Position numbers and translations under genes: made by a program. Below are positions 36,161-44,933 of a stretch of 64,000 nucleotides of DNA, piece by piece; position 1 is the first letter of the stretch, and the number at the start of each line of letters is the position of its first letter. Origin of the DNA: Rheinheimera sp. (lineage in GTDB: Bacteria; Pseudomonadota; Gammaproteobacteria; Enterobacterales; Alteromonadaceae); the NCBI RefSeq assembly GCF_030824435.1, contig NZ_JAVBXS010000034.1:1-64000 (forward strand), read 5' to 3'. The notes under the pieces were generated by a model. That model was not told where the DNA came from, ran no database searches, and saw nothing but the letters and a program-made list of their open reading frames with translations.

Positions 36161-37351
36161 ATGGTTATTCAACCAAAAATTCGTGGATTTATCTGCACCA
36201 ATGCCCATCCGGTGGGCTGTGCTGAGCATGTGCAGGAACAAATCGATTACGTTAAAAAGCATGGTGCTGTTAGCAACGGACCCAAAAATGTATTAATTAT
36301 TGGGGCTTCGACAGGTTATGGTCTGGCGTCACGCATTACCGCGGCTTTTGGTTCTGGTGCTAAGACTTTAGGTATTTTTTTTGAAAAAGAAGCCTCTGAA
36401 GGCAAAACCGGTTCGGCCGGTTGGTATAACACTGCTGCATTTGAAAAAGCTGCTGATGCCGAAGGTTTATGGAATAAACATTTAAACGGTGATGCTTTTA
36501 CCGATGAGATGAAATCCAAAGCAATCGACATTATTCAAAGTGAAATGGGTAAAATTGATTTGGTGGTGTACAGCCTTGCCGCACCTCGTCGCAAAGACCC
36601 GGTTACAGGCGAAATTTACAGTTCAGTATTAAAGCCAATTGGTCAGGCTTATACCGCCAAAAACCTCAATACCAGTAAACGCGAAATTGAAGAAGTTTCT
36701 GTTGAACCGGCCAATGACGATGAAATTTTTAATACGGTCAAAGTGATGGGCGGTGAAGATTGGGAACGATGGTTAGATCAACTGCACGCCGCCGGTGTAC
36801 TGGCCGAAAATTGCCAGACCGTGGCTTATACCTATATTGGTAAAGAACTGACCTGGCCTATTTATGGTAAAGCCACTATCGGCCGTGCTAAAGAAGATTT
36901 AGACCGTGCTGCAACTGCCATCACAACTAAACTGGCCGCGCAAAAAGGTCATGCATATGTGGCTTCATTAAAAGCGCTGGTCACTCAGGCAAGTTCTGCC
37001 ATTCCAATTATGCCGTTATATATTTCTGTGTTGTACCGGGTGATGAAAGCAGAAGGCAGCCATGAAGGTTGTATTGAACAAATTTACGGTTTGTTCCGCA
37101 CCGGTTTATACAATGCAGCACGCCAGCTCGACGATGCCGGCCGTTTGCGAATGGACGGTAAAGAGTTATCTGACCACATTCAGGCCAAAGTTGCGGCTTT
37201 ATGGGCGCAAGTTGAAACACACAACATTGATGAATTAACCGATTATAAAGGTTATCATCAGGAATTCTTACGTTTATTTGGCTTTGGTTACAGCCACGTC
37301 GACTACGACGCGGATGTCTCACCGATGGTGACACTGGCTAATTTAGCTTAA
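36161..37351 (+). CDS. fabV: Trans-2-enoyl-ACP/CoA reductase FabV
   Basis: This NADH-dependent enoyl reductase for the last step of fatty-acid elongation replaces FabI and in other species gives triclosan tolerance. The 396-residue protein has MVIQPKIRGFICTNAHPVGC at the N-terminus, the NADH-binding IIGASTGYGLASRI, and SLAAPRRKDPVTGE. The catalytic Y-x8-K falls exactly at Y235/K244 (YGKATIGRAK), as described for FabV. The length is typical. It is flanked by a terminator, and the gene is monocistronic. Confidence 0.97.
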   Translation: MVIQPKIRGFICTNAHPVGCAEHVQEQIDYVKKHGAVSNGPKNVLIIGASTGYGLASRITAAFGSGAKTLGIFFEKEASEGKTGSAGWYNTAAFEKAADAEGLWNKHLNGDAFTDEMKSKAIDIIQSEMGKIDLVVYSLAAPRRKDPVTGEIYSSVLKPIGQAYTAKNLNTSKREIEEVSVEPANDDEIFNTVKVMGGEDWERWLDQLHAAGVLAENCQTVAYTYIGKELTWPIYGKATIGRAKEDLDRAATAITTKLAAQKGHAYVASLKALVTQASSAIPIMPLYISVLYRVMKAEGSHEGCIEQIYGLFRTGLYNAARQLDDAGRLRMDGKELSDHIQAKVAALWAQVETHNIDELTDYKGYHQEFLRLFGFGYSHVDYDADVSPMVTLANLA

Positions 37352-37358
37352 GATAATA

Positions 37359-37386
37359 GAGCCGCCAATTGAGGCGGCTTTTGTTT
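37359..37386 (+). terminator. Terminator after fabV
   Basis: The stem AGCCGCC / GGCGGCT with a 6-nt loop is followed by TTTTG. Confidence 0.85.
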
Positions 37387-37707
37387 GCGCAAGTGGGTAA
37401 CACAAGAATAACAAGAACTGGCAATTTCACGGCAGAATCAGCATAAATGCGGTTAACAGCTTGCACATCCTGCTTTATCAGGCAAAGGATGCAAACTTGA
37501 CTACACTTGGCTGCAACTGTGCAAAGTGCGGCAGAATTTTGTTATTTATCATAGCTGGCCTGTGGGTTTAATGCTAAAATCCGCCGCTATGTACGTGTAT
37601 CTGGTGAAATCAGGTTGAGTTTCAGCCCAATTTCGCCAGGTGCGCTGCCAGGCGAGCAGCTGAAAAACCAGGCCCTGTTTCTTCCCGTTAAAGTAGTGCA
37701 AGTACGT
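37387..37707 (+). promoter_or_regulatory. Leader/promoter region of the nqr operon
   Basis: No gene is supported in these 321 bp. The last 95 bp stay open in the nqrA frame from a TTG at 37615, but NqrA proteins begin at the later ATG. The stretch 37640-37662 can form GC-rich hairpins (GCTGC-CAGGCGA-GCAGC). The nqrA ATG lacks a clear Shine-Dalgarno, so the leader may influence translation. Confidence 0.4.
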
Positions 37708-39048
37708 ATGATTAAAATCAAAAAAGGATTGGACATTCCCCTGTCGGGCAGTCCTAAACAAGTGATTCATGACGGCCCTGCTGTCAAATCGGTCGCTGTA
37801 CTGGGTGAAGAGTATGTCGGTATGCGTCCAACCATGCTGGTTGAGGTTGGCGATAAAGTAAAAAAAGGTCAGGGTCTTTTTGAAGACAAAAAAAATCCTG
37901 GTGTCAAATTTACTGCCGCTATTTCCGGTACTGTTACTCACATCAATCGTGGTGCTAAACGTGTGCTGCAGTCTGTTGTCATCGAAGCCGATGGTAGCAA
38001 TGAAGCTGTTGAGTTTACTGCATTTTCTGCAGACAAACTGACAAGCTTAGACGCTGCAGTGGTGAAGCAACAACTGTTGGATTCTGGTTTGTGGACAGCG
38101 TTTCGCACCCGTCCTTTCAGCCAGGTTCCGGCAATTGACAGTACTCCACGTGCGATTTTTGTGACTGCGATGGATACCAACCCTCTGGCCGCGGATCCAA
38201 CAGTGGTGATTGCCGCTGCTGCTGATGCATTCCAGCATGGTTTGACAGTGTTAACGCAACTCTCAGATGCTAAAGTGTTTTTATGCAAAGCAGCTGGCGC
38301 GCAAATCAGTGCCCCAGCCAAAGTGCAGGTAGAAGAGTTTGCAGGCCCACATCCAGCCGGTTTACCAGGAACACATATCCACTATCTTGAACCTGTATCG
38401 ATGACCAAAATTGTTTGGCACATTAATTATCAGGACGTGATAGCTATTGGTAAATTGTTTACCAGTGGCCAATTGGATACCAGCCGTGTTATTTCGCTGG
38501 CCGGTCCTGTAGTGAATAATCCACGTTTAATCAAAACTGTACTTGGTGCTGCGACAGCGGATCTGGTTTCAGGTGAGCTGGCTGAAGGTCAACACCGTAT
38601 CATTTCAGGCTCAGTGTTAGCAGGTAAAGTTGCCACAGGTGTTCACGCTTACCTTGGTCGTTTCCATAACCAGATTTCCGTTCTGGCAGAAGGTTACGAA
38701 AAAGAGTTTTTAGGCTGGATTACCCCTGGTGCTCAGAAATTCTCGGTTACCCGTGCTTATTTGTCGCATTTGTCGCCAAAACGCCTGTTTAACATGACAA
38801 CCAGCACCAACGGTTCAGACCGCGCCATGGTACCAATCGGCAACTATGAACGTGTGATGCCACTGGATATTTTGCCAACCTTGTTGTTGCGCGATTTATT
38901 GGTTGGTGACACTGACGGTGCAATTTCCTTGGGTTGTTTGGAACTGGATGAAGAAGACTTAGCGTTATGTACCTTTGTCTGCCCTGGTAAATATGACTAC
39001 GGTGTGGCACTGCGCGACGCTCTGACGACCATCCAGAAGGAAGGCTAA
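37708..39048 (+). CDS. nqrA: Na+-translocating NADH:quinone reductase subunit A
   Basis: This is a peripheral subunit of the Na+-pumping NADH:ubiquinone oxidoreductase, which couples respiration to sodium export; NqrA takes part in quinone binding. The 446-residue protein starts [16 protein letters not shown], as the family does. It carries [31 protein letters not shown] and [11 protein letters not shown]-like segments, then [17 protein letters not shown] at the C-terminus. It is the first gene of a six-gene operon with 1-bp to overlapping junctions. A ribosome site is not obvious. Confidence 0.97.
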   Translation: MIKIKKGLDIPLSGSPKQVIHDGPAVKSVAVLGEEYVGMRPTMLVEVGDKVKKGQGLFEDKKNPGVKFTAAISGTVTHINRGAKRVLQSVVIEADGSNEAVEFTAFSADKLTSLDAAVVKQQLLDSGLWTAFRTRPFSQVPAIDSTPRAIFVTAMDTNPLAADPTVVIAAAADAFQHGLTVLTQLSDAKVFLCKAAGAQISAPAKVQVEEFAGPHPAGLPGTHIHYLEPVSMTKIVWHINYQDVIAIGKLFTSGQLDTSRVISLAGPVVNNPRLIKTVLGAATADLVSGELAEGQHRIISGSVLAGKVATGVHAYLGRFHNQISVLAEGYEKEFLGWITPGAQKFSVTRAYLSHLSPKRLFNMTTSTNGSDRAMVPIGNYERVMPLDILPTLLLRDLLVGDTDGAISLGCLELDEEDLALCTFVCPGKYDYGVALRDALTTIQKEG

Positions 39049-39049
39049 G

Positions 39050-40255
39050 ATGAGTTTAAAGCATTATTTAGAAAGTATTGAGCCAAGCTTTGAAAAAGGC
39101 GGCAAGTATGAAAAGTGGTATGCCTTATATGAAGCTGTGGCCACTATTCTGTATACACCGGGTAAAGTCACCAAGTCTGCCACTCATGTGCGCGACAGTA
39201 TTGACCTGAAACGGATCATGATTTTTGTCTGGTTAATGTTATTCCCTGCCATGTTCTTTGGCATGTTTAACATTGGTCACCAGGCTGCATCAGTGTTATC
39301 TGCAACTGTCACTCTGCCGGATACCTGGCAAGTGGCTTTATTCCAGATGCTCGGTGGTGAACTGACGGCTGAATCGGGTTGGGGCAGTAAAATGTGGTAT
39401 GGCGCCTGCTGGTTCCTGCCAATTTATGCCACCGTATTTATTGTCGGCGGTTTTTGGGAAGTGTTATTTGCTTCTATCCGTAAACACGAAATTAACGAAG
39501 GTTTTTTCGTTTCTTCTATTTTGTTTGCGTTGATCCTGCCTGCAACTATTCCGCTGTGGCAAGCGGCTTTAGGTATCACCTTTGGTATCGTCATTGCGAA
39601 AGAAGTGTTTGGTGGTACTGGCCGTAACTTCTTAAACCCGGCTTTAGCTGGCCGTGCTTTCCTGTTTTTTGCCTATCCGGCACAAATTTCAGGTGACAAA
39701 GTATGGACTGTTGCTGACGGTTATGCCGGTGCAACCTGGTTATCAAAAGCAGCCAATGGTGAAGTGACTGATTGGTCTGTTAACCAACAATGGTGGGATG
39801 CGTTCTACGGTTTTATCCCAGGTTCTGTTGGTGAAACTTCAACTTTGGCCCTGATGATTGGTGGTCTGGCACTGATTTATTTCCGCATTGCTTCCTGGCG
39901 TATTGTTGCTGGTGTGATGGTCGGTACTGTGTTCTTTGCAACTATGTTCAATCTGATAGGTTCTGACACCAACGCTATGTTTGCGATGCCTTGGTACTGG
40001 CACGTAGTGCTGGGCGGTTTTGCCATTGGTATGTTCTTTATGGCAACAGATCCAGTGTCTGCTTCATTTACCGACTCTGGTAAATGGGCTTATGGCATTT
40101 TAATTGGTTTTATGGTTGTGATGATTCGTGTGGTGAACCCGGCATATCCGGAAGGCATGATGCTGGCGATTCTGTTCGCTAACCTGTTCGCACCATTGTT
40201 TGATTTTATGGTTGCACAAGGCAACATCAAGCGGAGGCTGGCACGTAATGTCTAA
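39050..40255 (+). CDS. nqrB: Na+-translocating NADH:quinone reductase subunit B
   Basis: This integral membrane subunit of 401 residues carries a covalently bound FMN and contributes to quinone reduction and Na+ translocation. Multiple hydrophobic helices are visible. The flavinylation motif is [10 protein letters not shown], with the FMN-bearing threonine at T229. [20 protein letters not shown] and [14 protein letters not shown] are further family segments. The gene starts one base after the nqrA stop and overlaps nqrC by 8 nt. ApbE, needed for flavinylation, is not in this window. Confidence 0.97.
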   Translation: MSLKHYLESIEPSFEKGGKYEKWYALYEAVATILYTPGKVTKSATHVRDSIDLKRIMIFVWLMLFPAMFFGMFNIGHQAASVLSATVTLPDTWQVALFQMLGGELTAESGWGSKMWYGACWFLPIYATVFIVGGFWEVLFASIRKHEINEGFFVSSILFALILPATIPLWQAALGITFGIVIAKEVFGGTGRNFLNPALAGRAFLFFAYPAQISGDKVWTVADGYAGATWLSKAANGEVTDWSVNQQWWDAFYGFIPGSVGETSTLALMIGGLALIYFRIASWRIVAGVMVGTVFFATMFNLIGSDTNAMFAMPWYWHVVLGGFAIGMFFMATDPVSASFTDSGKWAYGILIGFMVVMIRVVNPAYPEGMMLAILFANLFAPLFDFMVAQGNIKRRLARNV

Positions 40256-41036
40256 TAATAACGAAAGCATCGGCAAGACCTTCGGTGTTGTGATTGGCTT
40301 ATGTCTGGTCTGTGCAATTATCGTAGCAACAGCTGCGGTTCAGTTACGTCCAAAACAAGTGGAAAACAAACTGGTTGATGCTCAGAAAAATATTCTGGTG
40401 GCAACAGGTTTGTTGACTGGCGACGACGTAAAAACACTGTTTAGTAAACATGTGCAGGAACGTCTGGTTGATTTGGATACCGGTGAATTTGTTGATCAGG
40501 ATCCGGCTAAATACGACTACCGCAAAGCAATGAAAGACGTAGCCCTCAGTGATGCACTTGCTGCTGCTGATGACAAAGCGTCAATCAAACGTCGCGCTAA
40601 AGTTGCGCCTGTTTATTTTGCTTATAACGATGGCATTGAATCAGGCAAGTTGTCAGCCATAGTGCTGCCAGTTCACGGTTATGGCCTTTGGTCAACAATG
40701 CATGCGTTTTTGGCATTAGATGTGGATGGCACCACTATTAAAGGGGTGAACTTCTACGAACACGCTGAAACGCCCGGCTTAGGTGGGGAAGTGCAGAATC
40801 CAAAATGGGTTGCTCAGTTTGTTGGTAAGAAAATTACTGACGACGCCGGTAATCCAGCTATCAAGGTACTTAAACCAGGTAACGCGGCACCGGATTCTGT
40901 CACTGATGTTGATGGTCTGTCTGGTGCGACTTTAACCAGTAACGGTGTTCAATATACGTTCGAATTCTGGACCGGCGCCAAAGGCTTTGCCCCATTCCTG
41001 GCTAAAGTTCGTCAAGGAGCATTAAACAATGGCTAA
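40248..41036 (+). CDS. nqrC: Na+-translocating NADH:quinone reductase subunit C
   Basis: This mostly periplasmic subunit has one N-terminal transmembrane helix (about 10-30) and a second covalent FMN. The flavinylation motif [13 protein letters not shown] puts FMN on T228. [15 protein letters not shown] and ETPGLGGEV are family motifs. The chosen ATG 40248 has GGAGG upstream and yields 262 residues; an earlier TTG at 40200 would just extend into nqrB. It overlaps nqrB and nqrD by 8 nt each, indicating coupled translation. Confidence 0.97.
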   Translation: MSNNNESIGKTFGVVIGLCLVCAIIVATAAVQLRPKQVENKLVDAQKNILVATGLLTGDDVKTLFSKHVQERLVDLDTGEFVDQDPAKYDYRKAMKDVALSDALAAADDKASIKRRAKVAPVYFAYNDGIESGKLSAIVLPVHGYGLWSTMHAFLALDVDGTTIKGVNFYEHAETPGLGGEVQNPKWVAQFVGKKITDDAGNPAIKVLKPGNAAPDSVTDVDGLSGATLTSNGVQYTFEFWTGAKGFAPFLAKVRQGALNNG

Positions 41037-41658
41037 TGCAAAAGAAATGAAAGCACTGGTCTTTGGACCTGTGTTTGCTAATAACCCAATTGCATTGCAG
41101 GTACTGGGTATTTGTTCTGCGCTGGCAGTAACAACCAAACTGGAAAAAGCCCTGGTAATGGGCGTAGCCCTTACTTTAGTAACGGCTTTCTCCAGTATGT
41201 TTATCTCTATGATCCGTAACCATATTCCATCAAGCGTGCGGATCATTGTGCAAATGACCATTATCGCTTCATTGGTTATTGTGGTTGACCAAATTCTGAA
41301 AGCTTATGCCTACAACGTGGCTAAAGAGTTATCGGTATTTGTTGGCTTGATCATCACCAACTGTATCGTTATGGGTCGTGCTGAAGCTTATGCGATGAAG
41401 AGCCCGCCACTGATGTCGTTCCTGGACGGTATCGGTAATGGTTTAGGCTACACAGTATTACTGGTGATTGTCGCCGTGATCCGTGAATTGTTTGGTTCTG
41501 GTACTTTATTTGGTGTTGAAATTCTGCCTTTGATCAGTGCTGGCGGCTGGTATCAGCCAATGGGTCTGTTATTAATGCCACCTAGTGCATTCTTTATTAT
41601 CGGCCTGTTGATTTGGGTGCTGCGGACTTTCCGTCCTGAGCAACAAGAGAAACACTAA
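41029..41658 (+). CDS. nqrD: Na+-translocating NADH:quinone reductase subunit D
   Basis: This integral membrane subunit of 209 residues has six helices and is homologous to RnfE. Together with NqrE it holds an iron-sulfur centre in the membrane core. Typical segments are [20 protein letters not shown], with the cysteine used for iron ligation, [18 protein letters not shown], with the second cysteine, and [25 protein letters not shown] precedes the ATG. Confidence 0.97.
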   Translation: MANAKEMKALVFGPVFANNPIALQVLGICSALAVTTKLEKALVMGVALTLVTAFSSMFISMIRNHIPSSVRIIVQMTIIASLVIVVDQILKAYAYNVAKELSVFVGLIITNCIVMGRAEAYAMKSPPLMSFLDGIGNGLGYTVLLVIVAVIRELFGSGTLFGVEILPLISAGGWYQPMGLLLMPPSAFFIIGLLIWVLRTFRPEQQEKH

Positions 41659-41669
41659 GGAGTCATGAC

Positions 41670-42278
41670 ATGGAACATTATTTAAGTTTATTTGTCCGTG
41701 CCGTGTTTATTGATAACTTAGCGTTATCTTTTTTCCTCGGTATGTGTACTTTTATCGCAATTTCCAAGCAGGTCAAAACTGCGTTCAGTTTAGGTATTGC
41801 TGTGACCGTGGTATTGGCACTGGCAGTTCCGGTGAACCAGATTGTGTACCACAAATTGCTGGCGCCGGGTGCTCTGGCCTGGTTAGGTTTTCCTGATGCA
41901 GATCTGAGTTTCCTTGGTTTTATCACTTATATCGGTGTTATTGCTGCGCTGGTGCAGGTGTTGGAAATGTTTCTGGATAAATATGTTCCTTCGCTTTACA
42001 ACGCGCTGGGGATTTTCCTGCCTTTAATCACTGTAAACTGTGCCATTTTTGGTGGTGTAGCCTTTATGGTTGAGCGTGATTATAACTTTAGCGAAAGTGT
42101 AGTGTTTGGTTTAGGCAGTGGTATTGGCTGGACTCTGGCCATCACGCTGATGGCTGCTGTCAGTGAAAAACTGAAATATGCCGACATGCCACATGCGCTG
42201 CGGGGTTTAGGTTCGCGCTTTATTATGGTTGGTTTGATGGGATTGGGCTTTATGTCCTTCTCCGGCGTGTCGTTATAA
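41670..42278 (+). CDS. nqrE: Na+-translocating NADH:quinone reductase subunit E
   Basis: This six-helix membrane subunit of 202 residues is homologous to RnfA and pairs with NqrD in inverted topology. Its key parts are [18 protein letters not shown], with an iron-ligating cysteine, and [17 protein letters not shown], with the second. [17 protein letters not shown] is also conserved. It begins 11 bp after nqrD, with AAGGAG upstream. Confidence 0.97.
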   Translation: MEHYLSLFVRAVFIDNLALSFFLGMCTFIAISKQVKTAFSLGIAVTVVLALAVPVNQIVYHKLLAPGALAWLGFPDADLSFLGFITYIGVIAALVQVLEMFLDKYVPSLYNALGIFLPLITVNCAIFGGVAFMVERDYNFSESVVFGLGSGIGWTLAITLMAAVSEKLKYADMPHALRGLGSRFIMVGLMGLGFMSFSGVSL

Positions 42279-42300
42279 GGCCGATTGAAAGGAAAACATT

Positions 42301-43533
42301 ATGATTGATTCGCAAATTCTGCTGGGTGTTGGCATGTTCACCTTACTGGTGGTTGCTCTGGTTGTCATGATTTTGGCGGCTAAAGCAAAACTGGTATCTT
42401 CCGGTGAAATCACCATCAGCATTAACGGTGATCCGGCAAAAGCTATTAAAACAGGCGCTGGCGGCAAACTGCTTGGCGTGTTAGCTGATAAAGGTATTTT
42501 CCTGTCATCAGCCTGTGGTGGTGGTGGTTCTTGTGGCCAATGCCGTGTGCATGTGCACTCTGGCGGTGGTGATGTGTTGCCGGTTGAATTTGGCCATCTG
42601 ACTAAAGGTGAACGTCGTGAAGGTTGTCGTTTAGCTTGTCAGGTTGCTGTCAAAACCGACATGGACATTGAAGTTGAACCGGAAATTTTTGGTATCAAAA
42701 AGTGGGCTTGTTCTGTTATTTCTAATGACAACAAAGCAACCTTTATTAAAGAACTGAAGTTGCAGATCCCTGATGGTGAGTCTGTGCCATTCCGCGCTGG
42801 TGGTTATATTCAGATTGAAGCACCGGCTCACCATGTAAAATATGCCGACTTTGATATTCCGGCTGAATACCGTGGTGACTGGGAACGCTTTAAGTTCTTC
42901 ACTTTAGAATCAAAAGTGGATGAAGAAACTATCCGTGCTTATTCAATGGCAAACTATCCGGAAGAAGAAGGCATCATCATGTTAAACGTGCGGATCGCAA
43001 CACCTCCGCCAAATAACCTGACTTTGCCTTGCGGTAAAATGTCTTCTTATATCTGGAGCCTGAAGGCCGGCGATAAAGTGACTATTTCTGGTCCATTTGG
43101 TGAATTCTTCGCTAAAGATACAGACGCTGAAATGGTATTTATCGGTGGTGGTGCAGGTATGGCACCAATGCGTTCACACATTTTTGACCAGCTGCGCCGG
43201 TTAAAATCTAAACGCAAAATTACTTTCTGGTATGGTGCCCGCTCTAAACGCGAAATGTTCTATGTAGAAGATTTTGATATGTTGCAGGCGGAAAACGAAA
43301 ACTTTAAGTGGCACGTTGCGTTGTCTGATCCACAACCGGAAGACAACTGGACGGGTTACACAGGTTTTATCCACAATGTCATTTTTGAAAACTACCTGAA
43401 AAATCACAAAGCTCCTGAAGATTGTGAATTTTATATGTGTGGTCCACCAATGATGAATAAAGCTGTTATCAATATGCTGAAAGATTTAGGCGTAGAAGAT
43501 GACAACATCCTGCTGGATGACTTCGGTGGTTAA
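42301..43533 (+). CDS. nqrF: Na+-translocating NADH:quinone reductase subunit F
   Basis: This is the electron-input subunit of 410 residues, which oxidises NADH. It has an N-terminal membrane helix (about 5-27), then a plant-type [2Fe-2S] ferredoxin domain with C72, C78, C81 and C113 ([11 protein letters not shown] motif). The ferredoxin-NADP reductase-like domain has RAYSMANYP for FAD, then [12 protein letters not shown] and [12 protein letters not shown] for NADH. The length and motifs are standard. It is the last gene before a strong terminator. Confidence 0.97.
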   Translation: MIDSQILLGVGMFTLLVVALVVMILAAKAKLVSSGEITISINGDPAKAIKTGAGGKLLGVLADKGIFLSSACGGGGSCGQCRVHVHSGGGDVLPVEFGHLTKGERREGCRLACQVAVKTDMDIEVEPEIFGIKKWACSVISNDNKATFIKELKLQIPDGESVPFRAGGYIQIEAPAHHVKYADFDIPAEYRGDWERFKFFTLESKVDEETIRAYSMANYPEEEGIIMLNVRIATPPPNNLTLPCGKMSSYIWSLKAGDKVTISGPFGEFFAKDTDAEMVFIGGGAGMAPMRSHIFDQLRRLKSKRKITFWYGARSKREMFYVEDFDMLQAENENFKWHVALSDPQPEDNWTGYTGFIHNVIFENYLKNHKAPEDCEFYMCGPPMMNKAVINMLKDLGVEDDNILLDDFGG

Positions 43534-43542
43534 TCACTGAAC

Positions 43543-43578
43543 ACAAAAAAGCCAACCGCTAGGTTGGCTTTTTTTTTG
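43543..43578 (+). terminator. Terminator of the nqrA-F operon
   Basis: A 10-bp stem (AAAGCCAACC / GGTTGGCTTT) with a short loop is flanked by six A and nine T. It separates nqrF from nqrM. Confidence 0.92.
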
Positions 43579-43610
43579 TGTCAGCCACTTTGTCAAAGCA
43601 GTATGGTGAT

Positions 43611-43645
43611 GCAAAGCAAAGCAAAGCAAAGCAAAGCAAAGCAAA
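43611..43645. repeat. Tandem pentanucleotide repeat (GCAAA)7
   Basis: Seven uninterrupted copies of GCAAA lie in the promoter or leader region of nqrM, ending 91 bp before its ATG and beginning 33 bp after the nqr terminator. Such short tandem repeats change copy number by slipped-strand mispairing. Confidence 0.97.
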
Positions 43646-43736
43646 TTGAGTTGGGGTTCAGTCCGGAACATTGTTACAATGCGAGTCGTTATTCGCCAGC
43701 GTATCGGGCTTGGCGTTGTGCTGTGATGAGGTTGTT

Positions 43737-43949
43737 ATGGAAATTTTTATTCTTACTTTTATCGTACTGTTGGTTGTTTTTGCGGCCATGGCTATCGGCT
43801 ACATGGTGCAACGTAAAACAATAGCAGGCAGTTGTGGTGGTTTAGGTGCGTTAGGAATAGAAAAAGCCTGTGACTGTGATACGCCTTGTGAAAAGCGCCA
43901 GGAGCGGATGCGCAAAGAAAAAGAGTGGCAGGACAATAAAATTATCTGA
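43737..43949 (+). CDS. nqrM: Na+-NQR maturation factor NqrM (DUF539)
   Basis: This small membrane protein is needed for iron-centre assembly in the Nqr complex. The 70-residue protein has one transmembrane helix (about 3-23), then a cysteine cluster: C33 in AGSCGGLGALG, and C45, C47 and C51 in KACDCDTPC. A charged tail follows. This layout is diagnostic of NqrM. The ATG at 43737 has GAGG 5 nt upstream; longer in-frame readings to 43671 are not conserved. Unlike simple operon membership, it is cut off from nqrF by a terminator and the GCAAA repeat, so it likely has its own promoter. Confidence 0.95.
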   Translation: MEIFILTFIVLLVVFAAMAIGYMVQRKTIAGSCGGLGALGIEKACDCDTPCEKRQERMRKEKEWQDNKII

Positions 43950-43960
43950 GTCTGAAATCA

Positions 43961-43987
43961 GGCCGGTGTTTTAACCGGCCTTTTTAC
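43961..43987 (+). terminator. Terminator after nqrM
   Basis: The stem GGCCGGT / ACCGGCC with a 6-nt loop is followed by TTTTTAC. Confidence 0.88.
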
Positions 43988-44016
43988 TTTTAGCGCAACC
44001 AACTTAAAACCTTATG

Positions 44017-44664
44017 TCAGAAACGGTAGCCAATACTGAGCTTGGCTGTAGTAATATTTTCTCCTTTATCAGCAAAATATTGAATTGCTTCAATACGGCC
44101 AAACCAATGGTCACTGAAATTACCTTCCACACCTAAACCAAATAATAAATCTGTCGATTTGTCTTTGTAGGCACAACCTGTGGCACGTTGTAACACTGTG
44201 CCCTGATTGTTGATAAGACGAAAATCGGCCTGAATATAAGCCGTCTGATTACAAGTACTTTGGCCCTGACTGTAGCTCATAGAGTCGATATCGTTATAGG
44301 CAATACCGGCACGATAAAACAGCGTGGCGGCAGGATTAATCGCAGTTTTTCCAAGAGCTGACAGGGTAAATCCCTTGTTCTGATAACCATTGTCCCAGCC
44401 AATTTCTGCTGCAGAACTGTTTGAAACTGTATAAGGATGAATCACCTTTTTATCAATCAGCTGGTCATAACTAAATTCAAAATTCCAGCTGTTATTTAGC
44501 TGATAACCTATCCCCAAACTACTGCCAGAGCCCTGCCGGTTTATCGGCTTTGCTACTTTACTGTAATAGATGCCGCTCGTCAGATAGATATCTGCACTGC
44601 TGTGTGCACTAAAGGTAAAAGCGGCGCTTAGCAGTACAGATATCGCGAGCGTTGTTTGTTTCAT
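44017..44664 (-). CDS. Outer-membrane beta-barrel protein (OmpW/OmpA-like fold), unknown function
   Basis: This 215-residue exported protein has a signal peptide (MKQTTLAISVLLSAAFTFSA). About eight amphipathic beta strands follow (SSLGIGYQLNNSWNFEFSY, FRAGIAYNDID-like, LLFGLGVEGNFSDHWFGRIE), with a C-terminal strand ending LSIGYRF, the typical barrel-assembly signal with terminal Phe. Two internal cysteines (STCNQ, TGCAY) might pair. No specific family is certain. AAGGAG lies 6 nt before the ATG. It is convergent with nqrM. Confidence 0.8.
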   Translation of the reverse strand: MKQTTLAISVLLSAAFTFSAHSSADIYLTSGIYYSKVAKPINRQGSGSSLGIGYQLNNSWNFEFSYDQLIDKKVIHPYTVSNSSAAEIGWDNGYQNKGFTLSALGKTAINPAATLFYRAGIAYNDIDSMSYSQGQSTCNQTAYIQADFRLINNQGTVLQRATGCAYKDKSTDLLFGLGVEGNFSDHWFGRIEAIQYFADKGENITTAKLSIGYRF

Positions 44665-44933
44665 GTGGTGCTCCTTGCGTTGTTGCTACATTGATTTGTT
44701 ATGTTAACTTGTTGCTGTAAATTATTGTTTTTAAATCATTAGCGCAAGATGAACGAGTTGTTTCTCTTGTGTGCCGGCTGTTGTGATGGTGACGGCCATT
44801 GTTAAAACTCACCGTGGCGCTCTTTGTAGCGAAGTGCTGACAGCCAGCATCAAGCGCTACAGCTTTCTGACTTGTACTGACTCATTGCGTGCCGGATAAT
44901 GCCGGTACTTTTAGCAGAAGGATAATTAAAACA
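44665..44933. promoter_or_regulatory. Divergent promoter region with a two-tier inverted repeat
   Basis: This is a 269-bp gene-free region between the barrel gene (minus) and the aminopeptidase gene (plus). It contains a nested inverted repeat at 44826-44860: GTAGCG-aag-TGCTG-acagc-CAGCA-tcaag-CGCTAC. It lies 74 bp before the aminopeptidase ATG and could be a regulator site or an RNA hairpin. Confidence 0.45.

Noticed and set aside
37615-37707. N-terminal extension of NqrA from TTG 37615
   Set aside because: NqrA proteins begin MIxIKKGLD, matching ATG 37708; the extension has no ribosome site and is not family-like.
43564-43824. 86-codon frame containing a KAKQSKAKQ run
   Set aside because: It is made by translating the GCAAA microsatellite, begins inside the nqr terminator and overlaps nqrM in another frame.
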